7,380 bases of DNA from Bacillota bacterium (GTDB lineage: Bacteria > Bacillota > Clostridia > Peptostreptococcales > Anaerovoracaceae). Under the pieces are notes generated by a model. It saw only the letters and a program-made list of their open reading frames with translations. It had not been told where the DNA came from and did no database searches. Positions 1 through 5,520 of this stretch are shown here, piece by piece. The position numbers were made by a program, and so were the translations under genes. The stretch covers positions 1 to 7,380 of the forward strand of contig JAFWDF010000110.1 of assembly GCA_017534025.1 (NCBI GenBank). Reading direction: 5' to 3'. Within the stretch, counting starts at the first letter, position 1, and each line of letters begins with the position of its first letter.

Positions 1-1375
1 AAGCTTCCGTCTCCTGATCATTTGCAACGACAGCTTCCGCCTCCTCTGCAACTGCAGCGGCAGCATTCTCAGCAGCCTCATTCGCAGCAGCTTCCGGCTC
101 GTTTGCAGAAACCTCCTCTGCAACTGCAGTGGCAGCCTTCGCGGCTTTTCTGGCGTCGCGTTTTCTCTGCAGGTTGGAAACGGCCATGACGCAGGAAGCG
201 TCGCCTGTGATATTGACCACGGTACGGCCCATATCAAAGATCCGGTCCACGCCGGCTACCAGCGCAATGCCGTCTACCGGAAGACCGACGGACTGCAGTA
301 CCATTGCCAGCATTACCATGCCTGCGCCCGGCACACCGGCGGTGCCGATGGAAGCCAGAGTTGCCGTCAGTACGATCGTAATCATCTGCGTGAAAGTGAG
401 GTGAATCCCGTAGCAGGACGCGATGAAAACGGAGCAGACGCCCTGGTAAATCGCGGTTCCGTCCATATTAATCGTAGCGCCCAGCGGCAGAACGAAGGAA
501 GCCACTTCCTTGGAAGCGCCGATCTTTTCCGTGCATTCCAGGTTCAGCGGCAGCGTACCCACCGACGAAGCACTGGAGAAAGCAAAGAGCATGGCAGGCG
601 CCATTCCCTTGAAGAATTTGATCGGGCTGAGGCCGCCGATGGTGCGGACCGCCGTAGAATAAACGATTAGAACATGCAGCACATAGCAGATATAGGCTGC
701 CAGAAGCACCTTTGCCAGGGAACCGATGATCATGGCGCCGTTCGAAGCAACTACCGGGCAGAGCAGGCAGAATACACCGATCGGCGACAGCTTCAGAATC
801 ATTTCCATACACTTCATGAAGACATCATTGAGAACATTGATGCCGTTTACGGCCGGTTCCGCCTTATCGCCCACAATGATAATGGCGAAGCCGATAATGA
901 GCGCCATGACGATGACCTGCAGCATGGCGGCGTCCGACATCGGCGCGATGAAGTTGGAAGGGAAAATGTTAACCAGCGTGTCCATGAAACTGGTCGGTTC
1001 CGCCATTTCGTATTCCAGTCCGGATGTGGTCAGCACCGGAAAAGTGCTGCGGAAAATCGAGGCCACACACAGCCCGATGGCCGTGGCAAAAGCCGTGGTA
1101 CACAAATAATACAGAATCGACGTGCCGCCGATCGCGCCGACTTTACGGATATCCTTCATGGACACAACACCGGCCATAATGGAAAACAGGACGATCGGTA
1201 CAACGATAAATTTAACCAGATTAAGGAAAATAATACCGAACGGGCGGATGTAGGTTTCTGCAAATGCCGCATAATTCTGTATCACCAGGCCAACGATAAT
1301 GGCCAGAACCAGCGCAATAAAAATCTGCGCCGCCAGGGAAAGCTTTCTGCGTTCTTTCTTTTCGGTTGTTTCCAT
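1..1375 (-). CDS. Dicarboxylate/amino acid:cation symporter (DAACS, glutamate/aspartate type), 3' end cut by window
   Basis: Secondary transporter of the inner membrane that takes up acidic amino acids or C4-dicarboxylates with Na+ or H+. The frame is open for 458 residues from the ATG at 1375-1373 to the window edge, with GGAGGG (1381-1386) five bases upstream. Family landmarks are in order: N-terminal membrane segments (about 15-110), a serine-rich HP1 loop ending in GTLPLN (about 266-278), NMDGT (303-307), HP2 with SIGTAGVPGAG (342-352), and the TM8 motif DMGRTVVNITGDA (381-393). By analogy with GltPh, the Asp at 377, D381, R384, T385, N388 and D392 match cation- and substrate-binding residues. 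Arg at 384 favours an acidic substrate over a neutral one. The core ends near residue 400; a basic stretch (RKRDARK) and an Ala/Glu-rich tail follow. The family is certain; the substrate is inferred. Confidence 0.95.
   Translation of the reverse strand, partial: METTEKKERRKLSLAAQIFIALVLAIIVGLVIQNYAAFAETYIRPFGIIFLNLVKFIVVPIVLFSIMAGVVSMKDIRKVGAIGGTSILYYLCTTAFATAIGLCVASIFRSTFPVLTTSGLEYEMAEPTSFMDTLVNIFPSNFIAPMSDAAMLQVIVMALIIGFAIIIVGDKAEPAVNGINVLNDVFMKCMEMILKLSPIGVFCLLCPVVASNGAMIIGSLAKVLLAAYICYVLHVLIVYSTAVRTIGGLSPIKFFKGMAPAMLFAFSSASSVGTLPLNLECTEKIGASKEVASFVLPLGATINMDGTAIYQGVCSVFIASCYGIHLTFTQMITIVLTATLASIGTAGVPGAGMVMLAMVLQSVGLPVDGIALVAGVDRIFDMGRTVVNITGDASCVMAVSNLQRKRDARKAAKAATAVAEEVSANEPEAAANEAAENAAAAVAEEAEAVVANDQETEA
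40..136 (-). repeat. Imperfect in-frame repeat coding the symporter's Ala/Glu tail
   Basis: Two 25-bp copies at 40-64 and 112-136 differ at one base and lie 72 bp (24 codons) apart. Both encode A(T/A)AVAEE in the symporter's minus-strand frame. The shorter unit GCTTCCG recurs at 3-9, 33-39 and 90-96. The pattern suggests tail growth by slippage or unequal duplication, and more copies may lie beyond the window edge. Confidence 0.75.
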
Positions 1376-1446
1376 ATAAACCCTCCAATCTGAAACTTGC
1401 CAAATAAACGAAACAGGAATGAATCATTCCATGAATACATAAATAG

Positions 1447-1452
1447 ATTATA
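1447..1452 (-). promoter_or_regulatory. Candidate -10 box for the symporter gene
   Basis: On the minus strand this is a perfect TATAAT, placed to start a transcript near 1440 with a leader of about 65 nt before the symporter ATG. No good -35 hexamer is found 16-18 bp upstream, so the call rests on the -10 box and position only. Confidence 0.35.
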
Positions 1453-1457
1453 GAATC

Positions 1458-1466
1458 TGTTATAAT
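1458..1466 (+). promoter_or_regulatory. Extended -10 promoter (TGnTATAAT), candidate for the P1 peptidase gene
   Basis: TG-T-TATAAT matches the extended -10 element exactly, which can work without a -35 box. It would start a transcript near 1473 and leave a leader of about 100 nt before the peptidase ATG. It sits a few bases from the opposing -10 box of the symporter gene. Confidence 0.45.
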
Positions 1467-1523
1467 TATGAGTGCAGAAGCAATTGTATTCACAGCAGGG
1501 CTGCAAAAACGCCTGCATCATGA

Positions 1524-1552
1524 TTGTTATCAAATATAGATTAACATAAAAA
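1524..1552 (+). promoter_or_regulatory. Alternative promoter for the P1 peptidase gene
   Basis: TTGTTA (1524-1529) and TAAAAA (1547-1552) are separated by 17 bp. Each hexamer matches the sigma-A consensus at only four positions. It would start a transcript about 15 nt before the peptidase start codon. Weaker than the upstream extended -10 site. Confidence 0.25.
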
Positions 1553-1562
1553 ACTGTAAAAC

Positions 1563-1566
1563 AGGA
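1563..1566 (+). promoter_or_regulatory. Ribosome-binding site that decides the peptidase start
   Basis: AGGA ends seven bases before the ATG at 1574 but only one base before the in-frame TTG at 1568. This spacing selects the ATG as start. Confidence 0.7.
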
Positions 1567-1573
1567 ATTGATT

Positions 1574-2581
1574 ATGAAAAAAGAAATATCTATTCAGGAA
1601 ATCGGACCGGTGAAGATCGGGCAAATAGAAAACAGTACCGCCGGTACCGGCTGTACTGTACTGATCTGCGAGGAAGGCATGCGGGCAGGACTGGATGTGC
1701 GCGGCGGCGGTCCGGCTTCCCGGGAAAGCTTTCTGCTGGATCCTCTGACGGCTGCGCAGGAAGTACACGCCATTGTGCTGTCCGGGGGCAGCGCCTTCGG
1801 ACTGGGCGCCGCGGACGGCGTAATGCGTCTGCTGGAGGAAAGAGGCATCGGTTTTGATGTGGGGGTGACAAAGGTTCCGCTGGTTCCGCAGTCTTCACTT
1901 TTCGACCTGACGGTAGGGGATATGTCCGTCCGTCCCGATGCGGCAATGGGCTATGAAGCTGCCCGGCTGGCTCTGGACGCGCCGAATTACCGTGACGGCT
2001 GCTTCGGCGCCGGCTGCGGCGCGACAGTGGGAAAAATCACCGGCATGGACCGCTGCATGAAATCCGGCATCGGCAGTTATGCTGTTCAGATCGGCGAGCT
2101 GAAAATCGGAGCCATTGCTGCGGTCAACGCACTGGGGGACATCTTCGATCCGGAAACCGGCCGGCAGATCGCCGGTGTATTAAATGCGGACCGGACCGGA
2201 TTTGCCGGCACCACGAAAATAATGCAGAGCAGCATCCGGGTAGTGGAAAATAAATTCACGGAGACTGTGCAGTCTCCCGAACATACTAATACAACGCTGG
2301 GCGTGATCATTACCAACGCCCGTTTTGCCAAACCTCAGCTGTGTAAAATAGCCGGCATGGCGCATAACGGCTATGCCCGGTGCATACGCCCGGTGCACAC
2401 ATCGGCAGACGGCGACAGCATTTATGCAGTTTCCGCCGGTGAAATTGAAGCGGACCAGGATCTGATCGGCGTGCTGGCGGCCGAAACCATGGGCAAGGCC
2501 ATCGTGCGCGCGCTCATGAGTGCGGAAAGCATGTTCGGATATCCGGCTGCCCGGGATTTATTCCGGGATAATAATGAATAG
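1574..2581 (+). CDS. P1 family (S58, DmpA/NylC-like) autoprocessing peptidase/amidase
   Basis: A 335-residue N-terminal-nucleophile hydrolase related to DmpA (L-aminopeptidase D-Ala-esterase/amidase), BapA (beta-peptidyl aminopeptidase) and NylC (nylon-oligomer hydrolase). These enzymes cut themselves into alpha and beta chains, which expose the catalytic Ser/Thr. Visible family motifs are RGGGPASRES (43-52), LSGGSAFGLGAADGVM (69-84), GCGATVGK (K154), VNALGD (N185), HTNTTLGV (237-244) and ADGD (D279, D281). By analogy with NylC, cleavage would fall at N239|T240, giving chains of about 239 and 96 residues, with T240 as nucleophile and K154, N185, D279 and D281 around the active site. The T-to-Asp spacing (39 residues) agrees with NylC as recalled. 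No signal peptide, so probably cytoplasmic. The ATG at 1574 is preferred to the upstream TTG (1568) on ribosome-binding-site spacing. The substrate is unknown. Confidence 0.92.
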   Translation: MKKEISIQEIGPVKIGQIENSTAGTGCTVLICEEGMRAGLDVRGGGPASRESFLLDPLTAAQEVHAIVLSGGSAFGLGAADGVMRLLEERGIGFDVGVTKVPLVPQSSLFDLTVGDMSVRPDAAMGYEAARLALDAPNYRDGCFGAGCGATVGKITGMDRCMKSGIGSYAVQIGELKIGAIAAVNALGDIFDPETGRQIAGVLNADRTGFAGTTKIMQSSIRVVENKFTETVQSPEHTNTTLGVIITNARFAKPQLCKIAGMAHNGYARCIRPVHTSADGDSIYAVSAGEIEADQDLIGVLAAETMGKAIVRALMSAESMFGYPAARDLFRDNNE

Positions 2582-2607
2582 GTGATGTGTCAGCAAAATG
2601 GATCCTG

Positions 2608-2631
2608 TATAATATAAGCAGGCATAATGCC
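2608..2631 (+). promoter_or_regulatory. Candidate -10 box and operator-like palindrome before the lipoprotein gene
   Basis: A perfect TATAAT (2608-2613) lies 58 bases before the lipoprotein GTG, without a recognisable -35 box. Just downstream, where transcription would begin, is the palindrome GGCATAATGCC (2621-2631). The lipoprotein gene may therefore have its own promoter, as well as read-through from the peptidase gene 90 bp upstream, with no terminator visible between them. Confidence 0.4.
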
Positions 2632-2657
2632 CGTTCATATGAAATTAATAATTAGGA

Positions 2658-2663
2658 GAGGAG
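2658..2663 (+). promoter_or_regulatory. Ribosome-binding site that decides the lipoprotein start
   Basis: GAGGAG ends eight bases before the GTG at 2672. It supports GTG over the in-frame ATG at 2627, which would add 15 residues ahead of an otherwise standard lipoprotein signal peptide. Confidence 0.75.
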
Positions 2664-2671
2664 TGATAAAG

Positions 2672-3340
2672 GTGAAACATTTGAAAAAGGTCACTTATAT
2701 TCTGCTGGTGCTGTTAATGGTCTTCGGCATCAGTGCTTGCGGCGGCAGCGGCAGCAGCAATGGTAATGGTTCCGGCGATGATGCCGGCGGTTCCGGACAG
2801 GATACCAATGTCTTTCTGATGAGCTGGAATGACGGTAACCAGGTGGTGGCTCTGACCATTAACACGCCGTCCGATCTCCATCTGAAAAAGGTGGATGACG
2901 AATCCCTGTTCCGGTTTGACAACCGCCATACCTACGGCGGCCTGCTGGCCAGTGATGATCTGCTGTTTTCTCCGGGATGCACCTATCTGTATCCGCAGGC
3001 CACGATCGACGAGTACATAGAATCCGTCTCCGCTTCCTACGATAATGTCCAGAAGATCACTGTTGACGGACAGGACGCCTCCATCCATCATGACAGCCAG
3101 CAGTGCTTCTACTGGATTACCATTGACGGTTTAGTCAAAGGCATGGGCGAAAAAGCCGTCATTCAGATGGAAATCTGCAGAAACACCATGGAACCGAATT
3201 CTTCTGTATCGGATATCATTGATGAGGAAGGCGTGAAATCCATCGTGGAAGGCATGACTTTTGAAGTAATGACACCGGATCAAGCTACGGAGAAGTATCC
3301 GAATGCCGTGATTTTCGGAACGGCCGGCGAGGCGCAGTAA
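2672..3340 (+). CDS. Predicted lipoprotein of unknown function
   Basis: A 222-residue exported lipoprotein not matched to any family. From the GTG start it has a basic N-terminus, a hydrophobic core (about 7-20) and a lipobox ISAC with the acylated Cys at 23. A flexible Gly/Ser/Asn/Asp linker (24-45) precedes a mixed, acidic soluble domain (about 46-222). That domain contains FLMSWNDGNQVVALTINTP (48-66), TYGGLLASDDLLFSPGCTYLYP (87-108) and a C-terminal stretch with EEGVKSIVEGMTFEVMTP (185-202). Two Cys in the soluble part (103, 145), plus C169, could form a disulfide outside the cell. The gene is 90 bp after the peptidase gene and is followed by a hairpin and a terminator, so it ends the unit. 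The VKSIVEGMTF segment resembles the ends of small secreted domains in Clostridia, but no function is proposed. Confidence 0.85.
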   Translation: MKHLKKVTYILLVLLMVFGISACGGSGSSNGNGSGDDAGGSGQDTNVFLMSWNDGNQVVALTINTPSDLHLKKVDDESLFRFDNRHTYGGLLASDDLLFSPGCTYLYPQATIDEYIESVSASYDNVQKITVDGQDASIHHDSQQCFYWITIDGLVKGMGEKAVIQMEICRNTMEPNSSVSDIIDEEGVKSIVEGMTFEVMTPDQATEKYPNAVIFGTAGEAQ

Positions 3341-3346
3341 ATTAAT

Positions 3347-3390
3347 AAAGAGTATTTCAGTTAAATTCAGGTAAATTTGAATGACTCTTT
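3347..3390 (+). other. Imperfect hairpin in the lipoprotein 3' untranslated region
   Basis: AAAGAGT (3347-3353) pairs with ACTCTTT (3384-3390); the stem extends to 13 positions (3347-3359 with 3378-3390) with two mismatches and an 18-nt loop. The loop region holds a short tandem repeat, TTCAG(T/G)TAAA, at 3356-3375. No T-run follows, so it is not a standard intrinsic terminator; it could protect the mRNA end. A further AT-rich stem lies at 3431-3456. Confidence 0.4.
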
Positions 3391-3415
3391 CCAGTGAATG
3401 GAGAACAGATTAATA

Positions 3416-3636
3416 TACCGATGTAAATTGCTATATTTTTTATAAAAAAAAGATAGTGAGGATTGAAAACGGCATCTCAGGATGCCGTTTTCTTTCTGTT
3501 TCATTTTATTGGTAATGTGGTTCACCGATCGGGTTCCTTGATTGGGCCGGGCCGGTCGGTAAATGTGCCTCGCCAATGATCTCAGCTACCGACCAGATCG
3601 GTAGAAAACTTCAATAGCGGCACACTCTTACCGACG
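3416..3636. repeat. Cluster of TACCGAY motifs in alternating orientation (intergenic)
   Basis: TACCGAT/C occurs on the plus strand at 3416-3422, 3587-3593 and 3629-3635, and on the minus strand at 3555-3561 and 3597-3603. A related CACCGAT lies at 3523-3529. From 3523 on, the orientation alternates +, -, +, -, +. Roughly 0.1 copies would be expected by chance in this 490-bp gap. The gap holds no credible gene. The cluster lies upstream of the ABC promoter at 3708, so it may be a set of regulator sites, or the arms of a folded RNA or DNA structure. Confidence 0.6.
3465..3499 (+). terminator. Intrinsic terminator after the lipoprotein gene
   Basis: A perfect 12-bp stem, GAAAACGGCATC (3465-3476) with GATGCCGTTTTC (3481-3492), closes a TCAG loop and is followed by a T-rich stretch (TTTCTGTT). 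It lies 125 bp after the lipoprotein stop codon. The A-rich 5' side could also let it act on minus-strand transcripts. Confidence 0.85.
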
Positions 3637-3655
3637 GGCACCTGACTGGCCGGCC
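3545..3655. other. Nested inverted repeats that could form a structured RNA or cruciform
   Basis: Nested complementary pairs, outside to inside: GGCC-rich arms 3545-3553 with 3648-3655 (one bulged base); GTCGGTAA 3555-3562 with TTACCGAC 3628-3635; TGTGCC 3564-3569 with GGCACA 3619-3624; and a terminal hairpin CTACCGA 3586-3592 with TCGGTAG 3598-3604 (loop CCAGA). The region is more GC-rich than the DNA on either side. It does not match a riboswitch class known to me, and no clear promoter drives it. Confidence 0.4.
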
Positions 3656-3707
3656 GGAATATAGACTGGCAGCGACGACTTCACCGGAAATACAAATTCA
3701 CTTTCAG

Positions 3708-3736
3708 TTGACCCGGATTAAAAATTCATGTAGAAT
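3708..3736 (+). promoter_or_regulatory. Sigma-A type promoter of the ABC importer operon
   Basis: TTGACC (3708-3713) and TAGAAT (3731-3736) are separated by exactly 17 bp; each hexamer matches the consensus at five of six positions. Transcription would begin near 3743, giving a leader of about 88 nt. This is the best-supported promoter in the window. Confidence 0.75.
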
Positions 3737-3744
3737 TATATCGG

Positions 3745-3798
3745 ATCAGGCATAAGAGGGACTGCAGTCCGGCTGCAGTCCTGTCTTTTGCCCCTGAT
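3745..3798 (+). promoter_or_regulatory. Long 5'-leader hairpin and operator-like CTGCAGTCC repeat before the permease gene
   Basis: At the predicted transcript start, ATCAGGCA (3745-3752) pairs with 3789-3798 with two unpaired bases, AAGA (3754-3757) with TCTT (3784-3787), and GGACTGCAG (3759-3767) with CTGCAGTCC (3773-3781), around a TCCGG loop. The total is about 22 pairs with small bulges. As DNA, the same stretch is a perfect 12-bp palindrome (3759-3770) and a tandem repeat of CTGCAGTCC with an 11-bp period (3762-3770, 3773-3781). It ends 16 bases before the ribosome-binding site and lacks a proper T-tract, so it may be an operator, an mRNA-stabilising 5' stem, or a weak attenuator. Confidence 0.55.
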
Positions 3799-3830
3799 AC
3801 TTTAGCAGATTAAAGGAGTACCGCATTATC

Positions 3831-4604
3831 ATGAAAAAACATAAACTCAGCTTATATCAGCTGCTATCACTGTTATGTTTCTGTCTGATCATCGCGGCCT
3901 GGTGCATACTGACATTCGGAGGATTTGTGTCGGATCTGTTTCTGCCGTCGCCTCTGGAAGTCGTCAGAAAAATCGGACAGATGTACAGGGAAGGCACGCT
4001 GTGGGCCAACTGCTACGAATCCACCAAGCGTGTCGTGGTCGGCTGGATCTGGTCCGTGATCGTCGCCCTTCCGGTGGGCATGCTCATGGCCAATTCCAAA
4101 AAATTTGCTGCGTTTATACAGCCTATTATAGAATTCGCCCGCTACCTGCCGGTCGTAGCGCTGGTTCCGCTGACGCTCCTGTATCTGGGCATCGGGGAAT
4201 CCCAGAAATATACCATCATCTTCCTGGGCACATTTTTCCAGCTGGTGTTAATGGTCTGCGACACGGTTTCCAGCGTGGACCAGAATCTGATCAACGCTGC
4301 GCGGACACTCGGCGCCGGCCGCTGGCAGATATACAGAGAAGTCATTTTCCCGGCATCCCTGCCCGGCCTCATGGATGATTTCCGGCTGACCATCGGCTGG
4401 GCCTGGACCTATCTGGTAGTTGCCGAAATGGTTGCGGCCAGCAACGGTCTCGGATACATGATCCTGCGCTCGCAGCGGTATCTTGCCACCGATACTATTT
4501 TTGCCGGACTGATACTCATCGGACTGATCGGACTGATCACAGATTTCCTGTTCCGGGTGCTGACCAGAATTGTGGCGCCTTGGCATGAACGCCTGAGCGA
4601 CTGA
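3831..4604 (+). CDS. NitT/TauT-type ABC transporter permease (SsuC/TauC-like)
   Basis: Membrane subunit of 257 residues that forms the pathway of an importer for a small solute; the relatives carry sulfonates, taurine, nitrate or thiamine precursors. About six hydrophobic segments are visible (near 11-30, 67-86, 104-122, 127-145, 186-204 and 222-245). The cytoplasmic EAA-type loop that contacts the ATPase is INAARTLGAG (154-163) ending in IFPASLP (172-178). LFLPSPLEVV (36-45) and NGLGYMI (205-211) are typical of this permease group. It is the first gene of a three-gene unit; AGGAG (3814-3818) lies 12 bases before the ATG, a slightly long spacing. Its promoter is at 3708-3736. Length is normal for the family. 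The substrate is not identifiable from the permease. Confidence 0.93.
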   Translation: MKKHKLSLYQLLSLLCFCLIIAAWCILTFGGFVSDLFLPSPLEVVRKIGQMYREGTLWANCYESTKRVVVGWIWSVIVALPVGMLMANSKKFAAFIQPIIEFARYLPVVALVPLTLLYLGIGESQKYTIIFLGTFFQLVLMVCDTVSSVDQNLINAARTLGAGRWQIYREVIFPASLPGLMDDFRLTIGWAWTYLVVAEMVAASNGLGYMILRSQRYLATDTIFAGLILIGLIGLITDFLFRVLTRIVAPWHERLSD

Positions 4605-4693
4605 TTCCGGACAGGATGATACGATCGGGAACAGGCAATGCCGTTAAAAGGCATCCGTTTCCGCCATACGATGCAAAAGGAATGGATTATTTC

Positions 4694-5479
4694 ATGAGCG
4701 ATATTAAATTACAGGCCATCGATCTGACCAAAAAGTTCTACGGGACGGCAGGCGAGGTGGTGGCCATCGAAAATGTAAATCTGACCGTAAAGGAATCCGA
4801 GTTTGTCATGATCGTCGGGCCTTCGGGATGCGGAAAAACCACGCTGATCAATCTCATCGGCGGACTGGAGGAACAGACGTCCGGTGAAATCCTGCTGGAC
4901 GGGCAGCCGGTAAAAGGACCGGGTCCGGAACGCGGCATGGTGTTCCAGGGATACAGTCTGTTCCCGTGGCTTACCGTACAGAAAAACATCGAATTCGGAC
5001 TGAAAATGAAGGGCATCAGCAAAAGCGAACGGGCGGAGCAGGCAAAGAAGTACATCGAGCTGGTCGGTCTGAACGGATTTGAAAATGCCCTGCCAAAACA
5101 GCTTTCCGGCGGCATGAAACAGAGGGTGGCCATCGCCCGCACTCTGGCAAACGAACCGGAAATCCTGCTGATGGACGAACCATTTGGCGCGCTGGACGCA
5201 CAGACCCGGGTAGTCATGCAGGAACTGCTGGCCGATATCAGCCAGAAAACGAGGACCACGATCCTCTTCATTACCCATGATATCGATGAAGCCGTCCTGC
5301 TGGGCGAGCGCGTGTATGTCATGAGCCGCCGGCCGGGTACCATCCGGGACGTACTGGACGTGAACCTGCCGGAAATCCGGACCCATGACTGTCTGGTTCT
5401 GCCGGAATTCCTCGAAGCGAAAAAGAAGATCATGGATATGCTCTGGCAGGAAAGTCAGGACGCGGCGCTGAGCCGCTGA
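4694..5479 (+). CDS. NitT/TauT-type ABC transporter ATP-binding protein (SsuB/TauB-like)
   Basis: Cytoplasmic ATPase of 261 residues that powers the importer. All nucleotide-binding motifs are intact: Walker A GPSGCGKTT (42-50), Q-loop glutamine 85 in VFQGYSLFPWLTV, signature LSGGMKQRVAIAR (137-149), Walker B ILLMDEP (157-163) followed by the D-loop FGALD (164-168), and the switch His 195 in ITHDIDEA. The end of the motor domain (SRRPGTI, 211-217) is typical of the SsuB/TauB group. The start is a choice: the ATG at 4694 gives the conventional N-terminus MSDIKLQAIDLTKKF, with AGGA 12 bases upstream. The in-frame ATG at 4682 touches that AGGA directly, and the open frame continues back to 4616 without family-like sequence. 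It lies 89 bp after the permease gene. Confidence 0.95.
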   Translation: MSDIKLQAIDLTKKFYGTAGEVVAIENVNLTVKESEFVMIVGPSGCGKTTLINLIGGLEEQTSGEILLDGQPVKGPGPERGMVFQGYSLFPWLTVQKNIEFGLKMKGISKSERAEQAKKYIELVGLNGFENALPKQLSGGMKQRVAIARTLANEPEILLMDEPFGALDAQTRVVMQELLADISQKTRTTILFITHDIDEAVLLGERVYVMSRRPGTIRDVLDVNLPEIRTHDCLVLPEFLEAKKKIMDMLWQESQDAALSR

Positions 5480-5520
5480 GATAAATAATTATCGTACTGA
5501 ATTCAGAAAGGTAATTAATC

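Noticed and set aside
674..1393. Plus-strand 239-codon open frame opposite the symporter gene
   Set aside because: Rich in His, Arg, Asn and Asp with no family motif; it is antisense to a certain transporter gene.
1568..1573. TTG as start of the P1 peptidase
   Set aside because: It is one base from the AGGA; the ATG six bases later has proper spacing.
3367..3576. Minus-strand 69-codon open frame in the intergenic region
   Set aside because: It runs through the strong terminator hairpin and has no convincing protein features.
3555..3635. tRNA-like fold in the intergenic region
   Set aside because: No conserved A-box or B-box bases, no anticodon arm of standard size, and no CCA-type end.
3640..3680. 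Resemblance to the 3' half of a TPP riboswitch (ACCTGACTGG, then AATATAGACTGGCAGCG) ahead of a possibly thiamine-precursor-type ABC importer
   Set aside because: The highly conserved CTGAGA element is absent upstream, the P4 partner (AGG after GCG) is missing, and the candidate lies upstream of the best operon promoter. An Infernal search with the TPP model would settle it.
3524..3700. Guanidine-I (ykkC) riboswitch, which often precedes NitT/TauT-type importers
   Set aside because: The conserved ykkC core, including the GGGAUAAAAGCCCGGGAGA-like 3' end, is not present.
4709..5433. Two long minus-strand open frames (225 and 231 codons) opposite the ATPase gene
   Set aside because: They are opposite a gene with every ABC motif intact, have no ribosome-binding site or family motif, and read as low-complexity shadows.
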